A stretch of DNA of 33,708 nucleotides from PALSA-1006 sp964532405 (lineage in GTDB: Bacteria; Pseudomonadota; Gammaproteobacteria; Burkholderiales; Gallionellaceae), in contig CAZHIC010000026.1 in the NCBI GenBank assembly GCA_964532405.1, positions 1 to 33,708 of the forward strand, read 5' to 3'. This document shows positions 15,990 through 24,120 of the stretch, one piece after another (the first letter of the stretch is position 1; every line of letters begins with the position of its first letter). The position numbers and the translations under genes are program-made. The notes under the pieces were generated by a model that saw only the letters and a program-made list of their open reading frames with translations, had not been told where the DNA came from and searched no databases.

Positions 15990-18434
15990 TCATTCGATAG
16001 TGGCCAGTGCCGCATATTCATGCGCGTCTTTACCTTCGGCACGTTCCTTCCACGGATCGTCCTGCGAATAGCGTTGCGATTCCAGGAAGCGCGCATACAA
16101 CTCGAGACGCCCCGCCACGTCTTCGACGACACGCTGTTTGATATAAGCCAGCCCAACGCGCTCTATCCACGGGGCAGTGCGCTCAAAGTAATGCGCCTCT
16201 TCGCGGTATACCTGCATGAACGCACCGCAGTATTCCATCACCTCAGCTTCGGTGGCGACCTTGCACAGGAAGTCCGTCACCCGGACTTTCATTCCGCCGT
16301 TGCCGCCCACATGCAACTCATATCCCGAATCCACACACACCACGCCAAAATCCTTGATGGTGGCCTCGGCACAATTGCGCGGGCAACCGGAAACCGCGAT
16401 CTTGAATTTGTGCGGCGTCCATGAACCCCAGGTCATTTTCTCGATCTTGACGCCCAAGCCGGAGGAATCCTGTGTGCCGAAGCGACACCACTCCAGACCC
16501 ACGCAAGTCTTCACGGTGCGCAGCGATTTGCCGTAAGCATGGCCGGAGACAAAGCCCGCCGCGACCAAGTCGCCCCACATCTTGGGCAAGTTTTCTTTTG
16601 TAACACCCAATAAGTCGATACGCTGCCCGCCAGTAATGTGAACCGTCGGGACTTGATATTTTTCGGCGATATCCGCAATCGAGCGCAACTCGGCCGGCGA
16701 TGTCATCCCGCCCCAGATGCGCGGGATCACCGAATAAGTGCCGTCTTTCTGGATGTTGGCGTGCACGCGTTCGTTGATGAAGCGTGAACGGCTATCGTCC
16801 TGGTATTCGCCGGGCCAAGCAGACAATAAATAATAGTTCAGCGCCGGGCGACAAATATGGCAACCATCCGGTGTTTTCCAGCTCAATGTCTGCATCAAGT
16901 CGGGCAGGGTTTTCAGGCTTTGCCGAACGATAGTATCGCGAACTTCCTCATGGGTGGACTCGGTGCAGGCACAAATGGATTTTTTGCTCGGCTTGGTCGA
17001 GTAGTCACCACCCAGAGTATTCGCCAGCAGCGACTCCACCAACCCGGTGCACGAACCGCAAGAGCTGGACGCTTTGGTGTGCGCGCGCACCTCTTCCAGC
17101 GTGAACAGTTTTTTCTCGACAATGGCTTTGACGATCGTGCCTTTGCACACGCCGTTACAGCCGCAAATTTCCGCCGAGTCCGGCATGTTCGCCACGCTGG
17201 ATGCCCCACCACGCCCGGAATCACCGAGGTGTCCCTGCCCGAACAGAATGTACTCGCGCAGATCGCTGATGTCGGTTCCATCGCGCATCATTTGGAAATA
17301 CCACGGGCCGTCCACCGTGTCGCCATACATCACCGCACCGCGCAGCTTGTTGTCGCGCAGCACCAATTTTTTGTACACGCCGCGGGCTGAATCTTGCAAC
17401 AACAACTCTTCGTCTTCCGGGCCGAGATTGAAATCACCCGCCGAGAACAGATCGATACCCGTCACCTTGAGCTTGGTCGAAACGGACGAACCTTCATATC
17501 GCATCCGGCCATATTCGGCGAGATGATTGGCGGCCACTTTGGCTTGCTCGAACAAAGGCGCGACCAGACCGTAAACCTGGCCGCGATGCTGCACACATTC
17601 ACCCACCGAATAAATTTTCGGATCGTAAGTCTGCATGGTGTCGCTGACGACGATGCCGCGTTCGCAATGTATTCCGGAGGACTTTGCCAATGCGATATTG
17701 GGGCGGATGCCCGCCGACATCACGATCATATCGGCGGGAATTTCTTCGCCGTCCTTGAAGCGCAATCCTGTGACCGAGGTTTCGCCCAGAATGGCTTCGG
17801 TCTGGCGCGACAGATAAAATTTCAACCCGCGTTTTTCCAGCGCTTCCTTCAACAGGCCGCCGCCCACCTTATCCAGCTGGCGCTCCATCGGCCACTCGCA
17901 CAGATGCACCACCGATACATCCATGCCGCGTAGCGACAAACCATTCGCCGCTTCCAGCCCGAGCAAGCCTCCGCCGATCACCACAGCGCGCTTGCCCGGC
18001 ATGGACGCGGCAAGCATTTTTTCAACATCATCGATACTGCGATAGGCCACCACTCCGGGCAGATTGACCCCCGGAACCGGCAGCATGATGGGGTTGGAAC
18101 CGGTGGCGATCAACAGCCGATCATACGGCGCGACGATCCCGTCTTCCGTTTCAACCACGCAGCGTGCGCGGTCGATCTTGGTCACCGTTTTGCCCGCGTG
18201 CAGAGTGATTTTGTTTTGCTCATACCAGCTCCAGTCGTTCAGGATCGTGTCTTTAAACGACATCTCACCGGACAGCACGGGAGACAGCAGGATGCGGTTG
18301 TAGTTGGGTTGCGGCTCCGAACCGAACACCGTGATGTCGAATTCATCCGTAGACATTTTGAGCAATTCCTCAATGGTGCGAATAGCCGCCATACCGTTAC
18401 CGATCACCACCAACCGCATTTTATTTTTCACCAT
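15990..18434 (-). CDS. nirB: NADH-dependent nitrite reductase large subunit
   Basis: An 814-residue siroheme enzyme that reduces nitrite to ammonium. The N-terminal half is an FAD/NAD(P)H module (VVIGNGMAAIRTIEEL near 7-22; VVIGGGLLGLEAA near 150). Two BFD-like [2Fe-2S] modules follow (CGCNGVCKG...SSCGSC; CACTES...CHICRP). The siroheme/[4Fe-4S] domain has CVGLEWC and CPRNC. Two starts are possible: ATG 18470, overlapping the previous gene as ATGA, and ATG 18434 (or 18437), which sits 6 nt after GAGGAG. I prefer 18434 because it fits the family N-terminus. It is second in a moaD-like, nirB, nirD, nasA operon. Confidence 0.95.
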   Translation of the reverse strand: MVKNKMRLVVIGNGMAAIRTIEELLKMSTDEFDITVFGSEPQPNYNRILLSPVLSGEMSFKDTILNDWSWYEQNKITLHAGKTVTKIDRARCVVETEDGIVAPYDRLLIATGSNPIMLPVPGVNLPGVVAYRSIDDVEKMLAASMPGKRAVVIGGGLLGLEAANGLSLRGMDVSVVHLCEWPMERQLDKVGGGLLKEALEKRGLKFYLSRQTEAILGETSVTGLRFKDGEEIPADMIVMSAGIRPNIALAKSSGIHCERGIVVSDTMQTYDPKIYSVGECVQHRGQVYGLVAPLFEQAKVAANHLAEYGRMRYEGSSVSTKLKVTGIDLFSAGDFNLGPEDEELLLQDSARGVYKKLVLRDNKLRGAVMYGDTVDGPWYFQMMRDGTDISDLREYILFGQGHLGDSGRGGASSVANMPDSAEICGCNGVCKGTIVKAIVEKKLFTLEEVRAHTKASSSCGSCTGLVESLLANTLGGDYSTKPSKKSICACTESTHEEVRDTIVRQSLKTLPDLMQTLSWKTPDGCHICRPALNYYLLSAWPGEYQDDSRSRFINERVHANIQKDGTYSVIPRIWGGMTSPAELRSIADIAEKYQVPTVHITGGQRIDLLGVTKENLPKMWGDLVAAGFVSGHAYGKSLRTVKTCVGLEWCRFGTQDSSGLGVKIEKMTWGSWTPHKFKIAVSGCPRNCAEATIKDFGVVCVDSGYELHVGGNGGMKVRVTDFLCKVATEAEVMEYCGAFMQVYREEAHYFERTAPWIERVGLAYIKQRVVEDVAGRLELYARFLESQRYSQDDPWKERAEGKDAHEYAALATIE

Positions 18435-18466
18435 CATGCACTCCTCTAAATTTATAAAATCTTTAC

Positions 18467-18727
18467 TCATATTTCGAACAAAGATTTTCTCGAAAATATG
18501 CCTATCTCATCACCGTCTTCGATGGTGTCGAACAACATCGCAGCCTTTTGATCGACGGTGCAGAGCACATGCTTGTCATCAAGCTCATACGCCCATCTGT
18601 CTCCACGACTCCGCAACCTGTTCAGCACCTGTTGGAGTGTAGGAATGCCATCTGGAATATCCATACGTTCAGAGGTCATCAGCAGATATTCACTGGGGCG
18701 TCCAAAGTACATAACTTCAATTTTCAA
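18467..18727 (-). CDS. MoaD/ThiS-fold protein without C-terminal Gly-Gly
   Basis: An 86-residue ubiquitin-like protein aligned by eye with MoaD, the sulfur carrier of molybdopterin synthase: KIEVMYFGRPSEY at the start, then GDRWAYELDD, CTVDQ and DTIEDGDEIGIF. True MoaD ends in Gly-Gly, which accepts the sulfur; this protein ends SRKSLFEI. The start is a TTG at 18727, with GGGAGC 5 nt upstream, about 20 nt after the predicted transcription start of a sigma54 promoter. A longer frame opening at 18844 would run through that promoter and is rejected. The gene overlaps or nearly touches nirB. It may act in Mo-cofactor supply for NasA or have a non-carrier role. Confidence 0.65.
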   Translation of the reverse strand: MKIEVMYFGRPSEYLLMTSERMDIPDGIPTLQQVLNRLRSRGDRWAYELDDKHVLCTVDQKAAMLFDTIEDGDEIGIFSRKSLFEI

Positions 18728-18757
18728 GATTGCTCCCGATAGCAGGCCAAGAGCATT

Positions 18758-18774
18758 TAGCAATCTTTGTGCCA
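18758..18774 (-). promoter_or_regulatory. Sigma54 (-24/-12) promoter of the moaD-like/nirB/nirD/nasA operon
   Basis: On the minus strand the sequence is TGGCACAAAGATTGCTA, an exact match to TGGCAC-N5-TTGCW. The expected start near 18747 lies about 20 nt before the TTG of the moaD-like gene. An NtrC-like dyad lies about 54 nt upstream at 18828-18842. Confidence 0.8.
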
Positions 18775-18801
18775 GCCCATGATAACGCTTATTTACATCG
18801 G

Positions 18802-18814
18802 CAAACGCTTGATG
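18802..18814 (-). promoter_or_regulatory. Possible IHF site between NtrC-like site and promoter
   Basis: The minus strand reads CATCAAGCGTTTG, one base off the IHF consensus WATCAANNNNTTR. Its place between activator site and -24 element is where IHF commonly bends DNA at sigma54 promoters. Sequence match alone is weak evidence. Confidence 0.35.
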
Positions 18815-18827
18815 AGCACGAGCGTCC

Positions 18828-18842
18828 GCCTCTATTTGGTGC
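18828..18842 (-). promoter_or_regulatory. NtrC-like activator site upstream of the nirB operon
   Basis: The minus strand reads GCACCAAATAGAGGC. The NtrC core is GCACC-N5-GGTGC; the left half is perfect and the right half has two mismatches. A second GCACC half-site lies at about 18878-18883. The same element occurs at 23877-23891 with a better right half. Confidence 0.5.
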
Positions 18843-18879
18843 ATGGCAATTGAATTGCGCGGGGGTAGTGGTTAATTTT

Positions 18880-19162
18880 GGTGCATAGCTGAAACTAGCC
18901 GACAGACAACAGGAACAACAGACAAAATTAATAAACAGCGGAATTACCAGCCTCATCAGCCACAGCAGTATTGGATTGCTTTAGGTCAAGGATGTCCTCT
19001 GATAGGGGAGCTTGTTGGTGTTGTCAGCCTTGCTGAACGTAATCACCCATTCCTCTGCTATCTCAAATCGTCTTGCAGGATTCTGGGTAACGAATTTCAA
19101 CTGGGGGCTGGCATTGCGGAATATCCGGGCGATAGCGCGTGGGATGCACGGGGCCGGTGAAT
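18880..19162 (-). pseudogene. Decayed 3' end of a PP2C-kinase gene (remnant A)
   Basis: This stretch aligns by eye, in the same orientation, with the last 280 bp of the intact kinase gene (about 26870-27155). Shared runs include CCACAGCAG, ACCCATTCCTC and GCATTGCGGAAT. Translation gives SNPILLWLMRLVIP near the membrane tail, then frameshifts. It shares with remnant B a TCAAGGATG-CCTC-GATAGGGG block that the intact gene lacks, so A and B come from a second kinase copy. It stops 15 nt before the 3' end of the CheW-Cache gene, a sharp junction. Confidence 0.8.
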
Positions 19163-19176
19163 CAATCTTGAAGCCC

Positions 19177-21807
19177 TTAAACTGACGTGCTGATATTCGT
19201 AAACTTGCGCCGCAACCGTTCTTGGGAAAGCACCACGATCATTTCGCGCGAACTTTTCCCCTCGCTGGGTTTGACCAAGCTTTCCGCCAGCGCATTACCA
19301 CTGGACAACATGGGCGAAACCTTCTCGATTCTTTCCAAAGGTATCTCGGGGATCTCGCCTAACTCATCCACCATCACGCCGATCAATGTGTCGTTCGCAT
19401 CGCCCATTCTCAACACGATGATCTGCGGCTCGTTACCACTGCGCCGTTTGTCTTCCTTGCCCAGCATGCCCCACAGCCCCACTACTGAAATAAGCTTGTC
19501 GCGGAACATGATGTAGCCGAGCATACTTTCTCCCGCACCCGGAACCCTGGTCAGCCCATTGATATCGATGGACTCGATCACATGGTCCGACGGGATTCCC
19601 AGCCAGTGACTATCCACATAAAAGGTGGCGATCTCCACGCACTCGCTGCCGCCGGTGGCTTTGATCTCCGCGCCCTGCAAGCGTGCGCGCCCGCCGGATG
19701 CCATCCCTCTGCGGTCATCTTGGCATTCGCCCAATGGCGCGAATATCAGCGCGACAACATCGTTGCGGTACGCATCGGATTTATCTTTGTATTCGCGATA
19801 ACCTTTGGACATACACGCACCCACCGCGTAGTAGTGCGCGTTGAATACGGCGATACCCGACTTTCTCTCGCCGCTGCCGAGGCGGAAATACGTCTCTTCC
19901 AGTTCCAACTGCATGCCGGGAGTAAGCTCGCCCAACGTCGATGCGATGATGCGGTGTTCACGATCCGCGAACACACCGAAGCAACCCGCCGGCACGGCGC
20001 CGCTCTCGTCGTGCGGCAGCGCATCGTTCAACATGGCCGCGAACTGCGGGGCGGAATCGAACACGATACCGATACCGCCGACGATGCTTTGTGTCACTGA
20101 TTGGTCGCGTATCGCGGCGGCATAGATATAGGAATGTCTGTCTTGGTACAAAGGGCTGGGCACAAAATCCGACACCGCATAACTTTGACTGTTCCCCAGC
20201 GACAAGGTGCGGCGCACCCATTCCTCGTTCAGCACCTGCCCGCATAGCTCCTGATACTTCGGATTGGATACCGCCAGTACGCGACCGCTGCGGTCGAATA
20301 CCACCAGATTGTCGTACACGGTGTAGAGGCTGTTGATATGCAGCAGGGTCTTGGCGACCTCGCTTAACGCTTCTGCATCCGCCTGCGTGCCGGAAAGGGC
20401 GCGACGAAACACCGACGACAGTGCCCACCAGCGCACATCGTTCGCGCGTTCATACAGATTGCGATCCATGATGTCGATCGCCAGCGCCGCCTGAAACTGG
20501 CTGTCTTGCAGGATGCTCGAAACCACGGTCTGATGCAGATTACTGATCGACTGATCGAACACATCCTGCGTCTTCAGCCCGGTGTTGCTGATCTCCCACA
20601 GCAGTATCTTGGAAAACGCCGGATTCAATGCCTTGTTGTCGCTCTTCTGGCTGACATTGCCGTTCCACACCGAGCGGTTCAATGCACGTTGTATTTTGGC
20701 TGCATGACAGGGAATGTCCCGCAGTGCATCGCTGAACAAGCGCGGATTGCTCATCACCGCCGCAAGAGCATTCTCAGGTATGGCCGCTTCCACAAAACGC
20801 CCTTCCTCATGATCGAACGCATGATCCAGCGGCAACATCACATGCCCGTACCAGCCCGGCCCCATATAGCCTTGATAGCCCTGCGTGGCGCGCGTCACCG
20901 CCAAATATTGCCGGCCGGCAAAGCGCGTCACGCACCACTCGCGATCCAGTTGAAATTTGACCGTTGCGCCGACCGGAACATGGAACGCATCGCTGCTGGC
21001 GATGACTTTGCCGTGCTGGTCGAGCAGCGTGACGACACTCCAATCGTCCGCCTCGACCAAATTGGCAAATATCCGTTCCGCTTCGTTAGTGAAACGGAAG
21101 CACAGGCACAACACGCCGAGGTTCGCTTTTCCGTCGGCAGCGGTAACACGATAGGAATAGATCAGGCTATTGCTTTGCTGCGGCAACAGATCGCTATGCC
21201 GGAAGGTCTCGACATAAGCTTGCGTGGAAGCAAGCGACTCCGCGATCAGCGCATCTTTAGAATGTCGCGCCGGATTGTGTTCATCCAGTTGCAGCAACAC
21301 GTTGCCCTCGGTATCGAGCAGCATGATGTTGGCGTACACGGAATATTTCTGCACGTACTCTCTGAATCGCGCCAGCAAGTTGGCATCGTATCTCTCCAAC
21401 TCAAGGCGGGATTCTGCACCCACTATTCGGGATCTCAACGGTGCGAACTTGCCCAGATACTCGCGCACATCGTCGTCCATCGCCAGAAAGCCGATGTCGG
21501 CAGTGCGCTCGAACAAATTGCGCACCATGATGTCCACCGCCACTTGTGCCTTGGACTTCATCGCCAGCGTGGCCTTCTTCAGCGTCTCGCGCCCGAGCTG
21601 ATTCAGCAGACTGCCGCTCAACTGCTGGAACGCAGTGCGGGTGTCGGACATATCGGTCGCCGTGCCGGAAAGATGCCCCAGCAACGTCAGGCTATCCCAT
21701 ACCGACTGCAATGCTTGCAAGCGTTCGCGGTATTCCTCCGCCTTGCCCATCATACGGATCAGCTCGACTATGTCCCGATCGACATCCATTCCCTCATATG
21801 CGCCCAT
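19177..21807 (-). CDS. Soluble double-Cache / CheW-domain chemosensory protein
   Basis: An 876-residue protein with no signal peptide and no visible membrane segment. Two related sensor units are seen: the first (about residues 90-340) starts VDIMVRNLFERTADIGF and includes SVYANIMLLDTEGNVL; the second (about 440-700) starts IDIMDRNLYERANDVRW and includes TVYDNLVVFDRSGRVL. Both have the helix-then-PAS-like order of Cache domains. The C-terminal 140 residues resemble CheW (WLGIPSDHVIESID, MLGYIMFRDKLISVVGL, GVMVDELGEI). It could couple a ligand to CheA arrays. The ATG at 21807 (after GGGGG) is preferred to a TTG at 21828. It follows the methyl-accepting gene by 130 nt. Cache domains are normally extracytoplasmic, so the soluble layout is odd. 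Confidence 0.78.
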   Translation of the reverse strand: MGAYEGMDVDRDIVELIRMMGKAEEYRERLQALQSVWDSLTLLGHLSGTATDMSDTRTAFQQLSGSLLNQLGRETLKKATLAMKSKAQVAVDIMVRNLFERTADIGFLAMDDDVREYLGKFAPLRSRIVGAESRLELERYDANLLARFREYVQKYSVYANIMLLDTEGNVLLQLDEHNPARHSKDALIAESLASTQAYVETFRHSDLLPQQSNSLIYSYRVTAADGKANLGVLCLCFRFTNEAERIFANLVEADDWSVVTLLDQHGKVIASSDAFHVPVGATVKFQLDREWCVTRFAGRQYLAVTRATQGYQGYMGPGWYGHVMLPLDHAFDHEEGRFVEAAIPENALAAVMSNPRLFSDALRDIPCHAAKIQRALNRSVWNGNVSQKSDNKALNPAFSKILLWEISNTGLKTQDVFDQSISNLHQTVVSSILQDSQFQAALAIDIMDRNLYERANDVRWWALSSVFRRALSGTQADAEALSEVAKTLLHINSLYTVYDNLVVFDRSGRVLAVSNPKYQELCGQVLNEEWVRRTLSLGNSQSYAVSDFVPSPLYQDRHSYIYAAAIRDQSVTQSIVGGIGIVFDSAPQFAAMLNDALPHDESGAVPAGCFGVFADREHRIIASTLGELTPGMQLELEETYFRLGSGERKSGIAVFNAHYYAVGACMSKGYREYKDKSDAYRNDVVALIFAPLGECQDDRRGMASGGRARLQGAEIKATGGSECVEIATFYVDSHWLGIPSDHVIESIDINGLTRVPGAGESMLGYIMFRDKLISVVGLWGMLGKEDKRRSGNEPQIIVLRMGDANDTLIGVMVDELGEIPEIPLERIEKVSPMLSSGNALAESLVKPSEGKSSREMIVVLSQERLRRKFTNISTSV

Positions 21808-21906
21808 ATCTGTACCCCCAGTGTTCAACCAATAATGCGCTGTCCGATTTTAAGACGGGGCAACGCCGCACTTTGCAATGCGTACCACGGTTAGATTTGA
21901 TCCCGT

Positions 21907-21937
21907 TTTATTTTGTCATCGCTCGTGACAAAATAAA
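21907..21937. other. 12-bp inverted repeat after the chemoreceptor gene
   Basis: A perfect 12-bp stem TTTATTTTGTCA / TGACAAAATAAA with a 7-nt loop, beginning 3 nt after the methyl-accepting gene's stop. Neither strand has a T-run after the stem, so it may protect the mRNA end or act as a weak terminator between the two chemosensory genes. Confidence 0.5.
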
Positions 21938-21939
21938 TA

Positions 21940-23559
21940 TCAAGCAACACGAAAGCGGTTTGCCAATACGCTTAAGTGTTGTGCCTGTTCCTTCAGCTGA
22001 TGCGCAGATGACGCTGTTTGAGCGACCGTGGCACTGTTTCTTTCGGCACCTTGCGCAATCTGTTCAACTTGTCTGGCAACCTCACGTGCCGCAGTGGCTT
22101 GTTCCTTCAGCGTATGGGTGATTTCATCCACGGCGCGAGTAACTTGATCGTTGCCTGAACGGATATCCGCTAGCGAAATACCCGCTTTGTCGGCAAGCGC
22201 CACCCCTTCGTTCATGCGCTTTACCCCCCCATCCATCCCCTGCACGGCACGCTGGGTGACCTGCTGGATATTGGCAATCATTTGGGTGACCTCCTGGGTG
22301 GAATTCGAGGTGCGCTCTGCAAGCTTTCTTACTTCATCTGCAACCACGGCGAAACCTCTCCCTTGCTCACCCGCGCGTGCCGCTTCGATAGCGGCGTTGA
22401 GGGCCAGTAGATTGGTTTGGTCGGCGATTTCCTTAATGACGTTGACGATGCTGGAAATTTGACCGGATAAATCTTGCAGCTCCCGAATTGTGTTTGCGGT
22501 GTCGTTTACCGCATTGGCCATCAGGCGCATTTCATCCGCCGCACTGTGGATGACGCGTTCACTATCTGCGGATTGTTTTCCCGATGTCAGCGTGATTGCG
22601 CGCGCCTCATTGGCGTGCCCCTCCACCTGATCAATCGAGCCGGATAATTCTTCCATTGCAGCCGCCATGCCGGAGGCTGCCCCAGATTGAACTTCACCAT
22701 CGCTTGCGCTGGCGCGTGTAGAAGCAGAAAGTTCGCCTGCCGAATGCTCAACGGCATCCACAGTTCGATGTACCTCAGCAATGAGCTCCTGCAAGCTCTT
22801 ACGCATATCGGAGAGTTTAGCCACCAACCTTCCCACTTCATCATTGCGAACGGCAGGCATGGCTTTAGCAAGATCACCGGAGGCAATGGCGGCAGCAACT
22901 TCACCTGCTTCACGAAGGCCCCGGTAAATGCGATTGATCGTGGGTATAGCCAAGCCCAGCACCAAGCCCAAGCCAAGGAAGGCCGCAATTCCCAATTGCC
23001 AGTAGCCGTTGTGGGCGGAGGTGGTGAGCGCATTGAGCTTATCTTCGGCATATTTCCCGGCGAGACTGACGGTAGTGTCAACCCCCTTGCGGTGCGCTTC
23101 ATAATGCTCGCGCATGGACTGCATTGCGTGCTGGGCAACGGCCACGTTATTGGACTGGATGGCTGGGAGGAAGTTCTCCTGCACTTCCTTCCAAAATAGA
23201 TCGGCATATTTGCGCTGCTCTCCCATTAGGCTGGTCTTGACTGCGGAATCAAGGTCGCTTGCATCCCAATATTGGTTGCGCACGTTGTAATCATTTTGCA
23301 GTGACTTTAATTTTTCGATGAGCGGAGGGCGCGCCGAAGCATCCGCCATGATGATGTCCATGCTAACTAAATGTGCTTCGATAAGGTAAAGCGGAGGAGG
23401 GAGAATATCGGCAACGACATCCTTGCCCAGCCCCATACGCTCGGCGGATTGATTCATGTGGCTTAGGGCGTTAAAACCAATCCCCACAAGTATGAAAAGA
23501 ATTGCCAGCACGACGATTTGATTGATGATGAGTGATTTGCCACGCAGATTTGCAAACAT
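21940..23559 (-). CDS. Methyl-accepting chemotaxis protein
   Basis: A 539-residue transmembrane chemoreceptor. TM1 is near residues 12-32. The periplasmic domain of about 150 residues looks all-helical and carries an ADILPPPLYLIEA motif near 49-61. TM2 is near 187-207, followed by HAMP. The signalling hairpin is complete, with the tip EIADQTNLLALNAAIEAARA and RGFAVVADEVRKLAERT. It ends VLANRFRVA and lacks a CheR-tethering pentapeptide. AAGGAG lies 7 nt before the ATG. The ligand is not predictable; the setting beside nitrate and nitrite genes suggests a nitrogen oxyanion or metabolic signal. Confidence 0.95.
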   Translation of the reverse strand: MFANLRGKSLIINQIVVLAILFILVGIGFNALSHMNQSAERMGLGKDVVADILPPPLYLIEAHLVSMDIIMADASARPPLIEKLKSLQNDYNVRNQYWDASDLDSAVKTSLMGEQRKYADLFWKEVQENFLPAIQSNNVAVAQHAMQSMREHYEAHRKGVDTTVSLAGKYAEDKLNALTTSAHNGYWQLGIAAFLGLGLVLGLAIPTINRIYRGLREAGEVAAAIASGDLAKAMPAVRNDEVGRLVAKLSDMRKSLQELIAEVHRTVDAVEHSAGELSASTRASASDGEVQSGAASGMAAAMEELSGSIDQVEGHANEARAITLTSGKQSADSERVIHSAADEMRLMANAVNDTANTIRELQDLSGQISSIVNVIKEIADQTNLLALNAAIEAARAGEQGRGFAVVADEVRKLAERTSNSTQEVTQMIANIQQVTQRAVQGMDGGVKRMNEGVALADKAGISLADIRSGNDQVTRAVDEITHTLKEQATAAREVARQVEQIAQGAERNSATVAQTASSAHQLKEQAQHLSVLANRFRVA

Positions 23560-23632
23560 TTAAGCTCCTTTATCAATTTCCAGTTAAAAACGATAATAAC
23601 TCCGCTCCGTTTTATAGTGAGTACAAACACTA

Positions 23633-23659
23633 ACATCGGCTATCTGTTTCGTATATAGG
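23633..23659 (-). promoter_or_regulatory. Possible sigma28 promoter of the chemoreceptor gene
   Basis: The minus strand has CCTATATA, 11 nt, then GCCGATGT. The second box is close to the flagellar GCCGATAA element; the first is a poor match to TAAAGTTT. It overlaps the palindrome at 23641-23686 and lies about 75 nt before the ATG. Confidence 0.3.
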
Positions 23660-23686
23660 CCATTTGGCCTATATACGAAACAGATA
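23641..23686. other. Perfect 22-bp palindrome (2-nt spacer) upstream of the chemoreceptor
   Basis: Arms 23641-23662 and 23665-23686 are fully complementary, with centre GGCCATTTGGCC and outer part TATCTGTTTCGTATATAGG. No T-run follows on either side. It lies 80 nt upstream of the methyl-accepting gene, so it could be an operator, a cruciform or a 5'-leader hairpin. Confidence 0.8.
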
Positions 23687-23772
23687 TAGATATTAGCCTA
23701 TGCGGCTAACTGCTTTTTTTAGGATGGCGCGGGTTTAAGCTTGCAACGAAAAACGATAATTTTTTTGTCTGC

Positions 23773-23799
23773 TGTTGGATTGATGGAATCAATCCAACA
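23773..23799. other. 12-bp inverted repeat upstream of the chemoreceptor
   Basis: A perfect repeat TGTTGGATTGAT / ATCAATCCAACA with a 3-nt centre. It lies just downstream of the minus-strand -24/-12 element at 23806-23822 and so would be near the start of that transcript. Confidence 0.6.
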
Positions 23800-23805
23800 A
23801 TAAGA

Positions 23806-23822
23806 AAGCAATTTATGCGCCA
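23806..23822 (-). promoter_or_regulatory. Candidate sigma54 promoter facing the chemoreceptor gene
   Basis: The minus strand reads TGGCGCATAAATTGCTT, one mismatch from TGGCAC-N5-TTGCW with correct GG-N10-GC spacing. It lies about 55 nt from the NtrC-like site at 23877-23891, the same spacing as in the nirB junction. The intervening GTAAATAGGCGTT matches GTAAATAAGCGTT there. A transcript from here would have a leader of about 235 nt before the chemoreceptor ATG. Confidence 0.6.
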
Positions 23823-23876
23823 ATTAGTGACAACGCCTATTTACGGGGAAAAACAGGCGATTAGATAGGGGTTCAC

Positions 23877-23891
23877 GCATCTATTTGGTGC
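23877..23891. promoter_or_regulatory. NtrC-like activator site upstream of FNT and chemoreceptor genes
   Basis: The minus strand reads GCACCAAATAGATGC, one mismatch from GCACC-N5-GGTGC. It is embedded in a CACGCA-N9-TGCGTG dyad. A further GCACC half-site lies near 23908. It could serve the minus-strand promoter 55 nt away or the plus-strand FNT promoter about 230 nt away. Confidence 0.55.
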
Positions 23892-23934
23892 GTGGTGGTG
23901 TGTTTTGGTGCGCGTAGCGCGCTGATTTTAGTGT

Positions 23935-24090
23935 GTGGCGAAACTTAGCTGACGAACAACAGAAACAACAGCAATAAATTAATCAGCAGCGAAATCACCA
24001 GCCCCATCTGCTATAGAAGCATTGGGTTGCTTTCGGTCAAGGATGCCCTCCGATAGGGGGGCGTGTCGGTGTTATCAGTTTTGCTGAAGG
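23935..24090 (-). pseudogene. 3' end of a PP2C-kinase gene (remnant B)
   Basis: Nearly identical to the tail of the intact kinase gene over the segment encoding MGLVISLLINLLLLFLLFVS and its stop. Just upstream, the Trp codon in the expected SNPMLLWQMGL has become TAG. Further upstream it diverges and shares the extra TCAAGGATG-CCTC-GATAGGGG block with remnant A. Homology is lost near 24090. It cannot encode a kinase. Confidence 0.85.
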
Positions 24091-24120
24091 GATTTTTGTG
24101 CCACGTAACGTAATGAAGTC

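Noticed and set aside
18728..18844. A 39-codon N-terminal extension of the MoaD-like gene starting at ATG 18844
   Set aside because: It would run through an exact sigma54 promoter and overlap an NtrC-like site, adds no MoaD similarity, and a TTG with a good ribosome site sits exactly where the MoaD fold begins.
20506..21894. A 462-codon open frame antisense to the CheW-Cache gene
   Set aside because: The opposite strand has clear domain content; the antisense product shows no recognisable fold and is a codon-composition shadow. The same applies to long antisense frames at 4365-5321, 7214-8386 and 14391-15353.
23641..23686. Palindrome as a transcription terminator
   Set aside because: No T-run follows on either strand and it lies upstream, not downstream, of the nearest genes.
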